Shown here one piece after another: positions 20,493-29,150 of a stretch of DNA of 64,000 bases. The position numbers and the translations under genes are program-made. Source of the stretch: JAZKAD01 sp040389305 (GTDB lineage Bacteria; Pseudomonadota; Alphaproteobacteria; Rickettsiales; Rickettsiaceae); the NCBI GenBank assembly GCA_040389305.1, contig JAZKAD010000015.1, positions 30,368-94,367 of the forward strand. Reading direction: 5' to 3'. Below the pieces are notes generated by a model that did no database searches, had not been told where the DNA came from, and was given only the letters and a program-made list of their open reading frames with translations. How positions within the stretch are numbered: position 1 is the stretch's first letter; each line of letters starts with the position of its first letter.

Positions 20493-20693
20493 TTAGTCTT
20501 CGTCTGAATCTACGCTAGCTTTAGCAAGGAGTACTTCACGGCCCTTATATGTACCATCTTTCATAGACATATGATGAGGCAACTTGAACTCGCCTGTTTC
20601 TGAGTCAATAACTACATTGACTTTACGTAGAGCGTGATGAGAGCGTCTCATGCCGCGTTTAGATGTAGATGTTTTTCTTTTTGGAACTGCCAT
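20493..20693 (-). CDS. rpmF: 50S ribosomal protein L32
   Basis: Small basic ribosomal protein; [14 protein letters not shown] at the N-terminus and RRSHHAL are diagnostic. The open frame reaches 20756, but the conserved start is the ATG at 20693, giving 66 residues. The tail ends in an acidic SDED extension. fabH follows after 5 bases. Confidence 0.95.
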   Translation of the reverse strand: MAVPKRKTSTSKRGMRRSHHALRKVNVVIDSETGEFKLPHHMSMKDGTYKGREVLLAKASVDSDED

Positions 20694-20777
20694 TTTATCA
20701 ACCTTACACAAATAACTTGTCAAATAGGGGTGCAATATATTATATTTCTTTGACAAAATCTATATGTTTTTAATCCT

Positions 20778-21248
20778 ATGCACAAATATACCATTATATT
20801 CTCTATACTATTCTCTACATTTTTACTATCTAGCTGCCAAACTATTGATTCACGCGGGCAGTATATTGACGACTCTCAGCTCAAAGTGATTGAAAATAAA
20901 ACGATGACCAAGAATGAAGTAATTAGCATGCTCGGCTCTCCAACATTAATTCCAGACTATAGCCCTGATGTTTGGTACTATGCAAGTAGATCTATGAGAC
21001 GCAGTGCTTGGTTTAAGCCAAAGGTCACGGCGCAAAGAATTATTCAAATTACCTTCGAAAGTGATAAGATAGCAGAAGTTGAAGTTTTAAATGAATCTCA
21101 TCAAGAAGGCATAAAAGTTATTAAAGAATATACCAAATCTCTTGGTAATGATCAAAACCCTCTGCAACATTTTGTGCATAATCTTGGGCGCTTTAACAAG
21201 CCTATCAACCCCAAGAAGCATAGATATACAAAGCAAACTAAGCCCTAA
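20778..21248 (+). CDS. bamE: Outer-membrane assembly lipoprotein BamE (SmpA/OmlA)
   Basis: Lipoprotein of the BAM complex that inserts beta-barrel proteins. 156 residues: signal peptide with lipobox LLSSC (acylated Cys20), then the conserved BamE region with MTKNEVISMLGSPTLIP (about 43-59) and WYYASR. The C-terminal 45 residues are basic and unique. It diverges from rpmF with a short shared promoter space (TTGACA at 20750). It would serve the autotransporter found at 51.3 kb. Confidence 0.88.
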   Translation: MHKYTIIFSILFSTFLLSSCQTIDSRGQYIDDSQLKVIENKTMTKNEVISMLGSPTLIPDYSPDVWYYASRSMRRSAWFKPKVTAQRIIQITFESDKIAEVEVLNESHQEGIKVIKEYTKSLGNDQNPLQHFVHNLGRFNKPINPKKHRYTKQTKP

Positions 21249-21320
21249 AGATAAAATTAGGGCAAAGACTTAGGTAAAGCTTTGTATAATTTCTCTAAAG
21301 TGCTAACAATTACATCAAGG

Positions 21321-21349
21321 TTGACAACTCGTTAATTTTTGGCTATTCT
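21321..21349 (+). promoter_or_regulatory. Sigma-70 promoter upstream of the CDPS-kinase genes
   Basis: TTGACA (21321-21326), 17-base spacer, TATTCT (21344-21349). Consensus -35 and near-consensus -10 with ideal spacing, about 75 bases before the small membrane ORF and 280 before the hybrid kinase. The rest of the 177-base space after bamE holds nothing else I recognise. Confidence 0.6.
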
Positions 21350-21425
21350 AGGAGAAGACTCAATTAACCCTAGGTTACCAAAAATGTGGAATTGATGATG
21401 ATAATTGATCTTATAGAATGTTGTT

Positions 21426-21626
21426 TTGCACTCGATTTCTTTAACAACCTTTGTTGGTTTTAATGTAATACAAATCTTTACAGCCCTACATGCTTATACT
21501 GTGGAGGACGACAAGTTACTCTATGGTACTATTTTGTGTTTCATAACATGCCTTATAATTAATATACTAACCGTGTATTATAGAATTAAGAAAGTCCAAA
21601 CCCCCGTTCATAACCTAGAGGTCTAA
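21426..21626 (+). CDS. Small two-helix membrane protein coupled to the CDPS-kinase
   Basis: A 66-residue open frame from a TTG codon (no in-frame ATG or GTG) that encodes two hydrophobic helices (about 5-23 and 32-51) and a basic tail. Its TAA overlaps the ATG of the hybrid kinase gene by one base (TAATG), typical of translational coupling. No Shine-Dalgarno sequence is obvious. The kinase itself has no membrane segment, so this protein could be its membrane partner, or a detached former N-terminal part. No family recognised. Confidence 0.45.
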   Translation: MHSISLTTFVGFNVIQIFTALHAYTVEDDKLLYGTILCFITCLIINILTVYYRIKKVQTPVHNLEV

Positions 21627-24277
21627 TGAAGAATAGTAAACCAGCAGCAATTAAAGACTTTTATACAGATATAGAGGCGCTTAAGCAAGTAATGGACCTT
21701 TCTCCTGGTCATATTTACTGGAAAGATAGAGACGGAGTTATGCTGGGGTGTAATCTAAAGACCGCACAAAGCCTAGGGTTTAATAGCATCGAAGAAGTGG
21801 TGGGGAAGTCTGATTTTGAGCTCCTTGGCCATGATAGCTCTACTGAGGTCAGAAAAAATGACCTCGAAGTGATAAATACCGGCAATGCTATCGTTGTAAA
21901 AGAAGCGGGCAAATTACTTGGGAAGGATCATGTATTTTTGAGTCATAAAACCCCTTTAAGAAATACAGACTCTGAAATAATAGGAATTTTAGGGGTGTCA
22001 TTAGACATTACAGAGCAAGAGGAGATTGTAAGGACTTTAAACTCTCAGCAGGCTCAAAAATCTTATGTTGCATCTCTAGGTGGCATACCCAAAGAAGACA
22101 AAGATTTTTTAAAGTCTAAAACCTGCATAATGGTTATAAGTGTTGGTCAAGAATACCACGAAGGTGCCAAATTTAAAGCTACTTTAGAAATGGTAAATTC
22201 TCGCTTTAAAGAATGTACTATAGCTGTATGCGATACATTACAACGTCATACCCTTTGTATACCTAAAGATAGTGATTACAATACTTCGAAGCTTTATGAT
22301 TTATCAAAATCCTTAGGAGACGAATGGATTCAAAGAAATGAAGCGGTAATACAGACTCAGCTTAAAATCCCATCTCGGTGTGTCAGATGGGATGAGTGGT
22401 TTAAGACAGCTAGATTCGAAGAAGATTTTAAAAGAGTGAAGCGTCAATATGAGACTAATGAGGGCTATAAAGCCGCTATAGTCGAAGTTGTCAATACATT
22501 CGTTGAAAGGAATAGTAAACGTACCCCAGGAGCCGATAAAAAAAAGTTTTTCAACCACTCGTTAGAATATATTCTGGAAGAGTGTGCGTGCATGTTGCAG
22601 TGGTTTGATGGAGCATACGATTATGAGGTATATAACGCCCCGCGAAGTAAAGCGCTTGCCGCTACTTTTGCTATGTTTGAGCAAGAGAAAAGTACTTACC
22701 TACTTCGTCCTACAGTAATAGAATTTACGAGCATTGCCTCGAATAAGGAGGAATTAAATAATAATAAGATTGCTCTCGATAATATAGTAGAAACTTTGCC
22801 AGGACATGTATACTGGAAAGATAAAAATGGTATGTATTCAGGTTGTAATTTAAAGCAAGCCCAAAGTTTTAATCTACATGATGTGAAGTCAGTATTAGGA
22901 AAAAGCGATTTCGATCTACTGGATTATGATATAGCCTTAGCTATAAGAAAAAATGACTTAGAAGTAATGAGTGCGGGGAGAACATGCGTCAGAGAAGAAG
23001 CGGCTGAATTTTTGGGCAAAAGATCGACTTTTTTGAGTTACAAGACTCCTATAAAAAACTCTCACTCTGCGGTGATAGGAATAGTTGGGGTGTCGCTTGA
23101 TATCACAAAGCAAAAAGAAGCTGAGCAAAGGCTTATAGAGAAAAATCAGTTATTAAAAGAAGCTATAAAAGCCAAGCGAGATTTTCTCAATAATATCAGT
23201 CACGAGATCAGAACCCCGCTCTCTTGCATACTGAAGATGTCTAATCTTTTATACGAAGACTGGGAAAAATATCCGAATAATGAAGCTCGCAAGGCCCATC
23301 TTAAGATGGCTGTTGACGGCAACAATAGACTGCAAAGCGTGCTTTTAAACCTTCTTGATTTATCCAAAGTGAATGCAGAGAAGATGCAATATGAAAAAAT
23401 ACCATATTCTCTCGCAAGGTCTACGGAGGATGTCGTTAGGGAGTTCATAGATCAAAAACACAGAATTCACTTGGACTATAACAAGACCGAGGATTTCAAT
23501 TGTTTATATGATCATTTTAGGATTGAGCAGGTTATAAGGAATTTACTTGCTAATGCTATTAGCTATGGAGGAGAGGGGGATATCACAGTCACTCTGTCCC
23601 GAGAAGAGGGTCTACTAAAATTTAATATAAAAGACCAGGGGATTGGAGTACCGGAAGATGAGCTATTATGCATATTTAAAATTTTCACTCAAAGTAGCAT
23701 AACTAAAAGTGGCGCTGGTGGGAGCGGCATAGGCCTATCTATTTGCCAGACAATCATCGAAGGGCATGGAGGAAGAATCTGGGCTGAGAATAACCAAGAT
23801 ATTGGTAGCAATTTCACCTTTGAGCTACCTCTCCCTAAAGAGCAAATAATTTTTGATGTACAAAAGCAAGACTATGTCCCAAGTACAAAGTTTGACCCAA
23901 ACAAGAAAAAGCCAGTAGTGCTTGTGATAGATGACGAGCAGACCATTCTTGATGTGTCTTCTCTTGTACTCAGTAGCATAGGGTTTGAAGTAATCACTGC
24001 AAATTCAGGGGAAATGGGCGTAGAAATATTAAAAGAGATAGCGGATAAAATTGACGTAGTTCTTTTAGATATGATGATGCCAGCCGCTCCTGGATTAGAG
24101 ATACTGAAGATAATAAAAGCAGATGAAAAACTGCGTGATATTCCAATCTATATACATAGTGGCATGTCGGATGGTGATGAGGTAGAAGAGGCCCTAGCGC
24201 TCGGTGCCCTTGGATTTATATCTAAAACTTCAAGCCGTGATAGCATAGCAAAAATTTTATCAGAGTTCTTGAAATAA
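21626..24277 (+). CDS. Hybrid histidine kinase with an embedded cyclodipeptide-synthase domain
   Basis: An 883-residue soluble protein. Order: PAS 1 (about 15-135), a cyclodipeptide synthase-like domain (about 165-365), PAS 2 (about 382-500), HisKA with His526 in SHEIRTP, HATPase with DQGIGVP (670-676) and GSGIGLS, and a C-terminal receiver with acidic pair Asp769/Asp770, phospho-acceptor Asp815 and Lys867. The two PAS domains are close duplicates (both contain PGH-YWKD, GCNLK-AQS, GKSDF, GVSLDIT). A non-receptor enzyme domain inside a kinase sensor module is highly unusual. The gene is read without interruption, so it is not two adjacent genes. It is preceded by the small coupled membrane ORF and followed 48 bases later by rbfA. 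Kinase and receiver calls are certain; the synthase domain is described in its own entry. Confidence 0.9.
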   Translation: MKNSKPAAIKDFYTDIEALKQVMDLSPGHIYWKDRDGVMLGCNLKTAQSLGFNSIEEVVGKSDFELLGHDSSTEVRKNDLEVINTGNAIVVKEAGKLLGKDHVFLSHKTPLRNTDSEIIGILGVSLDITEQEEIVRTLNSQQAQKSYVASLGGIPKEDKDFLKSKTCIMVISVGQEYHEGAKFKATLEMVNSRFKECTIAVCDTLQRHTLCIPKDSDYNTSKLYDLSKSLGDEWIQRNEAVIQTQLKIPSRCVRWDEWFKTARFEEDFKRVKRQYETNEGYKAAIVEVVNTFVERNSKRTPGADKKKFFNHSLEYILEECACMLQWFDGAYDYEVYNAPRSKALAATFAMFEQEKSTYLLRPTVIEFTSIASNKEELNNNKIALDNIVETLPGHVYWKDKNGMYSGCNLKQAQSFNLHDVKSVLGKSDFDLLDYDIALAIRKNDLEVMSAGRTCVREEAAEFLGKRSTFLSYKTPIKNSHSAVIGIVGVSLDITKQKEAEQRLIEKNQLLKEAIKAKRDFLNNISHEIRTPLSCILKMSNLLYEDWEKYPNNEARKAHLKMAVDGNNRLQSVLLNLLDLSKVNAEKMQYEKIPYSLARSTEDVVREFIDQKHRIHLDYNKTEDFNCLYDHFRIEQVIRNLLANAISYGGEGDITVTLSREEGLLKFNIKDQGIGVPEDELLCIFKIFTQSSITKSGAGGSGIGLSICQTIIEGHGGRIWAENNQDIGSNFTFELPLPKEQIIFDVQKQDYVPSTKFDPNKKKPVVLVIDDEQTILDVSSLVLSSIGFEVITANSGEMGVEILKEIADKIDVVLLDMMMPAAPGLEILKIIKADEKLRDIPIYIHSGMSDGDEVEEALALGALGFISKTSSRDSIAKILSEFLK
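22118..22720 (+). other. tRNA-dependent cyclodipeptide synthase-like domain within the kinase
   Basis: Residues about 165-365 of the hybrid kinase. Family landmarks, compared from memory with AlbC: nucleophile Ser37 corresponds to Ser172 in VISVGQEYHEG; Tyr178 and Glu182 to Tyr315 and Glu319 in YILEE; Tyr202 to Tyr336 in EVYN. Ser-to-Tyr178 spacing is 141 in AlbC and 143 here. Position 40 is Gln and position 203 Asn, so it is outside the NYH group and nearer the XYP group, with Pro replaced. The segments GQEYHEGAKF, CDTLQRHTL and the helix WDEW...FVERN fit proteobacterial members. These enzymes take two aminoacyl-tRNAs and release a cyclic dipeptide. Activity here is unproven. Confidence 0.78.
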
Positions 24278-24325
24278 GGTATAAAAAACCCTATTATCAG
24301 AGCTTCAGGTAATTAAAGGCAAGAC

Positions 24326-24730
24326 ATGCGCCCAAATAAAGCAGCCGCTTCAGAGCGTCAACTTAAAGTGGCTGAGCTCATCAAAATATCCTTAGCTGAT
24401 GCTATCACTAAGGGCAAGGTGAAGGATCTTCGTCTCTCTAGTAATAGCGTTACTATCACTAAAGTTGAAGTCTCCGGGGACTTAAAAGTGGCAACATGCT
24501 ATGTCATCCCCTTCGGTTCTTCATATAGCGCTGAGATTAAAACTAAGCTAAGCGCAAAAGAGCTTCTTGATGCTTTGGAGGAGTCAAAATATGGACTTCG
24601 TGCCTGGGTTACTAAAAACGTCGCTTTGAAATATTCTCCCGAAATAAGATTCGCGTATGACCACGGCTTTGAAAATGCCAGTATTGTAGAGCAATTATTG
24701 CAAAATAATGCGAGTAATGATGAAGATTAA
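24326..24730 (+). CDS. rbfA: Ribosome-binding factor A
   Basis: Late-acting 30S maturation factor with a KH-like fold, 134 residues. The N-terminal RQLKVAELIKISLADAI and the central VTITKVEVSGDLKVATCYV are typical, as is the C-terminal ALKYSPEIRFAYDHGFENAS. The C-terminus overlaps the start of lptE. The usual neighbours infB/truB are absent. Confidence 0.9.
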   Translation: MRPNKAAASERQLKVAELIKISLADAITKGKVKDLRLSSNSVTITKVEVSGDLKVATCYVIPFGSSYSAEIKTKLSAKELLDALEESKYGLRAWVTKNVALKYSPEIRFAYDHGFENASIVEQLLQNNASNDED

Positions 24731-25229
24731 GCTAAGTATTTCTCATGCAAAGCATTTGCTATGGATGGTGCTTACTACATTAATACTATCCTCATGCGGA
24801 TTTCATCCGGTATATGAAAAGAACTCAAATGAGAGAATTCCTTCAATTGAAATTGCTCCTATAAATTCAGTAGAAGGTGCAGAATTTTATCATCGTTTAT
24901 CAGATATCATTGATAACAATGAAAATGCAAGATATCAGCTACAAGTTAAATTGGTATATACATCCTCTCCATTGGTAATTAGTAAAGACTCTGACGTGCT
25001 TGAGCAAAATGTAGCTTTAGATGTGCATTCAGACCTTCTTGATAAACAAACAGGACTTATTACTAAGATCAGAGATTTTAGAATAGTGGGTTCTTATAAT
25101 GCGATCTTTTCTCCTTATATTAGCTATACGGCAGAAGCTGCAGAAAAAACAAATCTCGCTATACGTGCGGCAGATGAAGTGCATAAATGCTTAAGTGTAT
25201 TTTTTAGTCAGCAGATTCAATTACCCTAA
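24717..25229 (+). CDS. lptE: LPS-assembly lipoprotein LptE
   Basis: Outer-membrane lipoprotein that plugs LptD and delivers LPS to the cell surface. A signal peptide ends in the lipobox LILSSC, followed by GFHPVYE, the hallmark of alphaproteobacterial LptE. About 168-170 residues; possible ATG starts at 24708, 24717 and 24720 all overlap rbfA, and the latter two give the most compact signal peptide. The usual partners leuS and holA are not adjacent; holA is about 7 kb away. Confidence 0.85.
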   Translation: MMKIKLSISHAKHLLWMVLTTLILSSCGFHPVYEKNSNERIPSIEIAPINSVEGAEFYHRLSDIIDNNENARYQLQVKLVYTSSPLVISKDSDVLEQNVALDVHSDLLDKQTGLITKIRDFRIVGSYNAIFSPYISYTAEAAEKTNLAIRAADEVHKCLSVFFSQQIQLP

Positions 25230-25268
25230 CTATTATATTCAAGCCATTATATTCAAGGAGATTTTAAT

Positions 25269-26162
25269 ATGTCCCATCCATTGCACGGACTAATGACAGC
25301 TCTTGTGACTCCATTTAAAAATGATGAGATCGACTTCACATCGCTGCAAAAACTACTGGATTATCAAAAAAAAGGCGGTGTTAAGACTGTTGTAGTAGCT
25401 GGATCTACCGGAGAAGTTCCAACCCTTAGCAAGGAAGAGTATAATGAACTTATTAAACACGCAGTAGAGTTCGCGGGCGGCCTTAATATCGTTGCAGGCT
25501 GTGGGTCTAGTAGCACGAAAATCGCAGTAGACATGGCAACTTCGGCAGAAAAGATAGGAGCTTCTGCTTTAATGTGTACTGTACCTGCTTATAATAAACC
25601 TACACAAGAAGGAATTTGGTTGCACTTCAAAGCCGTACATGATGCAACAAATCTACCAATAATGCTTTATACTATACCTAGTCGTACTGGTACCGATTTT
25701 ACAGATGAAACTATTTTACGTTTAGCGCAGTTACCACGTATTGTGGCGATAAAAGATGGCGGGCCTGATATCGAGCGTCCTCTTAGAATGTCTGCAAAAC
25801 TTTCAGATTTCTCAATACTCGCTGGAGACGATTCCGCTGCTACTTTATTTTATGCGCAAGGGGGGTCTGGTCTTGTCTCTGTTGCTTCTAATGTAATGCC
25901 TCGAACAATGTCAAGGCTATGTGCGCTTTTACAAGAATCTCGACTTCAAGAGGCTATAACGTTGCAACAAAAGTTGTTTCCAATGTACAAAGCAATGTTT
26001 ATTGAAACTAACCCAATTCCCGTGAAATACGCAGTCTCTCTCCTTGGCTTATGTGAGCCAGATTTAAGAATGCCTTTATGCGCGCTAAGTAAAGATAACC
26101 AAGAAAAAGTAGAGATCGCTATGAAGATTGCAAAGGAGCTGGAAGATTTGCCTTGGGACTGA
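25269..26162 (+). CDS. dapA: 4-hydroxy-tetrahydrodipicolinate synthase
   Basis: First committed step of the diaminopimelate/lysine pathway, condensing pyruvate with aspartate semialdehyde. 297 residues, TIM barrel. Schiff-base Lys162 (AIKDGG), catalytic Tyr134 and Arg139 (YTIPSRTG) and the GSTGE loop (45-49, usually GTTGE) are present. A strong AAGGAG ribosome-binding site lies about 8 bases before the ATG. It supports peptidoglycan synthesis, in line with the amidase, LD-carboxypeptidase and M23 genes. Confidence 0.94.
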   Translation: MSHPLHGLMTALVTPFKNDEIDFTSLQKLLDYQKKGGVKTVVVAGSTGEVPTLSKEEYNELIKHAVEFAGGLNIVAGCGSSSTKIAVDMATSAEKIGASALMCTVPAYNKPTQEGIWLHFKAVHDATNLPIMLYTIPSRTGTDFTDETILRLAQLPRIVAIKDGGPDIERPLRMSAKLSDFSILAGDDSAATLFYAQGGSGLVSVASNVMPRTMSRLCALLQESRLQEAITLQQKLFPMYKAMFIETNPIPVKYAVSLLGLCEPDLRMPLCALSKDNQEKVEIAMKIAKELEDLPWD

Positions 26163-26214
26163 ATATTTAGAGTCGGATATAAAGGCCATCTCCGTGAAGA
26201 TATAGATATAAAAA

Positions 26215-28086
26215 TTATTTTCCTAGGTCTTTATCTATAGCATTTTTCACTAGATTCAATATCTCATCGTTTGCATAAGGCTTCTTAATATAACATATTG
26301 GCCCAAGCTCCATAGCGCGATCTAGATCTCCTCCTCCGGCCGTACCACTTTGCAAAATCACAGGAATATGACTTGTTTTGGGATTAAGCTTCAAAAGAGC
26401 CATCACATCTGCACCGTCCATGTCTGGCATCATGAGATCTAATAGTATTAGATCTATATCTTTTATGTTCTTCCTAAGATAGTTCACTCCTTCCATAGCA
26501 TTTGTGTAGCCGTGAATTGTATACCCTTCTTTTGCAAAAATGAGATCCAAACTTGATATAATATTTTCCTCATCATCAATAACAAGAATAGCTTTTGGCC
26601 TTGTTTTATTGTCCATATATTCATCCTCAAGTATTTCACGTTCTGGTAAGGGCTCTCTATTTTCATCATAACACATTGGGAGCTGGAAGTGAAATGTTGA
26701 ACCTATTCCATCTGCATTATTTTCTGCCCAGATGCGACCATGATGCATTTTTATAATTTTCGTACAGAGTGCAAGGCCAAGGCCAGTGCCGCCAGCGCCA
26801 GTTTTCGTCCTTGAGCTCTGCTTAAAAGCTTCGAATATAACGACAAGTTCTTTCGGTGGAATACCAACGCCATTGTCACGAAGAGAGAAGTGAAGGTATC
26901 GGTTATCTTTAGGAGCGCTTTGCTCGCCGTCAGCTTGGGGGTTGCCAGAGGCCTGGGATGGGGTAAACTCTTCGAGATCTTCGGTTTCTATTCTCAGTGA
27001 TGCCTCTAGCCTACCACCTTCTTTGGGGCAGAATTTTATGGCATTTGTACAAAGGTTCCGAATCACCTGAAAGGTAAGTTCGCGATCTGCGGTTATTGGC
27101 ATTTCTCCTTCGGTAGTAAAACTAATTTCTATATTTCTTTGAAATAAATAGAGATTTTGACATTCATCTATAATTTCCGACACTGAGCTAGAGATATCAA
27201 ACTTTGTAATATGCAGCACCCATTTTCCAGCCTCATGCTTAGAAAGATCAAGTGTATTATTAACTAGATTAGTTAGTCTCTTGGCATTACTTGCAACTTG
27301 ACCAGCAATGCTTAACTTCTTTTCGTTTGACAGACTTTCCCATTGCGAAACTAAACTTTCTGATAGGCTCATGAAATTATGCACGGGAGTTCTGATCTCG
27401 TGACTCATGTTGCTTAAATATTCGGTTTTAAATGCAAGAGCATTCTCTAGCTCTAGAGTTCTGGTATGTACGGCATCTTCGAGATGGGCATTGAGATCAT
27501 CCCGAGCTTTATTCATAAAATCGTTCCAAATCTCTCTGTTACGAGAGAAAATTGCTCCCACGACTACTACGTGTACAAACATATATGAGCATAGTGAGAC
27601 GTATCTTTCGCTTGGCCATTCGGTAATAACGCCTCCAAGAGCGTAAAATAATCCGATACCTAAGATTACTCCTATAATTTCTATAATAACGAAGCTCAAG
27701 ACATCTACTAACAATAAAGTAATAATAGTCGCTATATTAAAATTTATCATAAGCTCTAGAGACAAATTGCTTTTTAAGGCAATATATGATGTGAGCAGTG
27801 GTATAGCGACAATTACTGTCATATACCAGTAAAGAGGCAAAAACTTTTTAAAACTAGAAGGCCATTGCTTCCTAAGTAATAACCCTACCCCTAGTAACGT
27901 TGCTATCGCTCTGAAACCTAAACTAACATGCGAGTGTAGAGCGAGGGCTTCGTATAGATATGCTAAAGGATGGTTGATAATAATGAATATCGCAAAAGTA
28001 TTATACTGAGCTCCATATTTATGAACTCTACTAGAAGCGAGGTCCGCTATGTAGTTGACAAAAGCTACAGTCATATTTTTCTGCAA
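26215..28086 (-). CDS. Membrane hybrid histidine kinase, CqsS/LqsS-like sensor
   Basis: A 623-residue kinase. Residues about 30-185 form six membrane helices with a pattern that, from memory, resembles quorum-sensing kinases CqsS and LqsS: a helix ending in LLLRKQWP, then FLPLYWYMTV and a helix with LLLVDVLSF. Then HisKA with His229 in SHEIRTP, HATPase with DNGVGIP (404-410) and GTGLGLAL, and a receiver with Asp504/Asp505, phospho-acceptor Asp550 and Lys601. An insertion rich in Ser/Pro/Gln (about 375-395) lies within the ATPase domain. The start overlaps the end of the EgtD-like gene by 16 bases, so the two are co-transcribed. Confidence 0.85.
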   Translation of the reverse strand: MQKNMTVAFVNYIADLASSRVHKYGAQYNTFAIFIIINHPLAYLYEALALHSHVSLGFRAIATLLGVGLLLRKQWPSSFKKFLPLYWYMTVIVAIPLLTSYIALKSNLSLELMINFNIATIITLLLVDVLSFVIIEIIGVILGIGLFYALGGVITEWPSERYVSLCSYMFVHVVVVGAIFSRNREIWNDFMNKARDDLNAHLEDAVHTRTLELENALAFKTEYLSNMSHEIRTPVHNFMSLSESLVSQWESLSNEKKLSIAGQVASNAKRLTNLVNNTLDLSKHEAGKWVLHITKFDISSSVSEIIDECQNLYLFQRNIEISFTTEGEMPITADRELTFQVIRNLCTNAIKFCPKEGGRLEASLRIETEDLEEFTPSQASGNPQADGEQSAPKDNRYLHFSLRDNGVGIPPKELVVIFEAFKQSSRTKTGAGGTGLGLALCTKIIKMHHGRIWAENNADGIGSTFHFQLPMCYDENREPLPEREILEDEYMDNKTRPKAILVIDDEENIISSLDLIFAKEGYTIHGYTNAMEGVNYLRKNIKDIDLILLDLMMPDMDGADVMALLKLNPKTSHIPVILQSGTAGGGDLDRAMELGPICYIKKPYANDEILNLVKNAIDKDLGK

Positions 28087-29150
28087 ATAAAGGTTTTTAT
28101 CCTGTCTGCGTTAGAATAACTTAAAATCTCCAGAGTTTCAAAGCCATTTTGAGATAATAGAGCTTGCACTACTTCTACCCTATGTTTATGCGATCTGATT
28201 CCTTTCAATTTTTGACCATTTGAAATTTTAATAGGTCCAAAGTTATCTAAGGAAAATAATAAATTATCTTTAGCAACGAAGTATGTTTCTACTGCATTTA
28301 GACATGAGTTCCAAACGCACTTCATTGCGAACGAATTTATGTGAGGCAAAAATGATGGGTTGATTTTTGCAAAATATTCAAGAGCGCCTCTCACAAGTTC
28401 ATAATTATATTTTCCTGAATAAGCGCTAAGTAAGGAGCGAACTTCGTGGTTAGTATCTACGCTCATTATCAAAAGATCATTTCTGTCTGTCATTTTTTTT
28501 ATCTGTCCAATTATATGGCTCTGATCAGATACTAAAAAATTACCCAGTGTAATACCAAAAGACAATACGCATTTGGGGCCGTTATATTTTTGTTTTATTT
28601 TGATATCTAGATTGCTAAATAAATCAGCCTTTAAACTATAAATATCTATTTTTGAAGTATTATTTTTGACGAAGTTATGAGCTTCGGCTAGGTATTCCGC
28701 TGAATTATCTATAATATGATAGCTTTGCACATCATTTGCATAACTAAGAATTGGTAAGGTTTTGTGCGTTATAGCATGATCTGATCCGGGTCCGATTTCA
28801 ATAATCTCTCTGATGCCTGACAAATATTTCTTAAATATATCTCTTCGATTTTTAATGATATTAACTTCATCATGGAAAATATAATATTCTGGACAGTTTT
28901 TAACTAATTGATCATAAGCATCACTTGATTGCTTATATACATAGGGTAGGATATCTACCCCTTCTTCTGTCGTGAAGAATTTAAAGTAGTCTTCTTTTTC
29001 TTGTGAGGTCATTAGGGAGGGGGTATACTTATTACCGGATTTGCCCAAGAATGATAAGTCGCCTTCTTTCTTTTCTAACTTAATAAGAGTGGAAGGAGTG
29101 TCTGTAGTCAAAGCGCCGGCTTGGGCGTTATGAGTTCTACTAGTTAACAT
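28071..29150 (-). CDS. EgtD-like SAM-dependent methyltransferase (Methyltransf_33)
   Basis: A 359-residue protein of the histidine-specific methyltransferase fold. Motifs: PEYYIFHDEVNII (87-99) resembling the EgtD substrate-entry helix, SAM-binding EIGPGSDHAIT (118-128), the second SAM motif YHIIDNS (144-150), and FGITLGNF (198-205), matching the GSTIGNF type. EgtD trimethylates histidine for ergothioneine; no EgtB-like partner is here and substrate cannot be deduced. The first 40 residues are a low-complexity extension. It is the first gene of a two-gene unit with the CqsS-like kinase. Relatives in other contexts modify peptides or small molecules, so a role in signal modification is possible but inferred. 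Confidence 0.75.
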   Translation of the reverse strand: MLTSRTHNAQAGALTTDTPSTLIKLEKKEGDLSFLGKSGNKYTPSLMTSQEKEDYFKFFTTEEGVDILPYVYKQSSDAYDQLVKNCPEYYIFHDEVNIIKNRRDIFKKYLSGIREIIEIGPGSDHAITHKTLPILSYANDVQSYHIIDNSAEYLAEAHNFVKNNTSKIDIYSLKADLFSNLDIKIKQKYNGPKCVLSFGITLGNFLVSDQSHIIGQIKKMTDRNDLLIMSVDTNHEVRSLLSAYSGKYNYELVRGALEYFAKINPSFLPHINSFAMKCVWNSCLNAVETYFVAKDNLLFSLDNFGPIKISNGQKLKGIRSHKHRVEVVQALLSQNGFETLEILSYSNADRIKTFICRKI

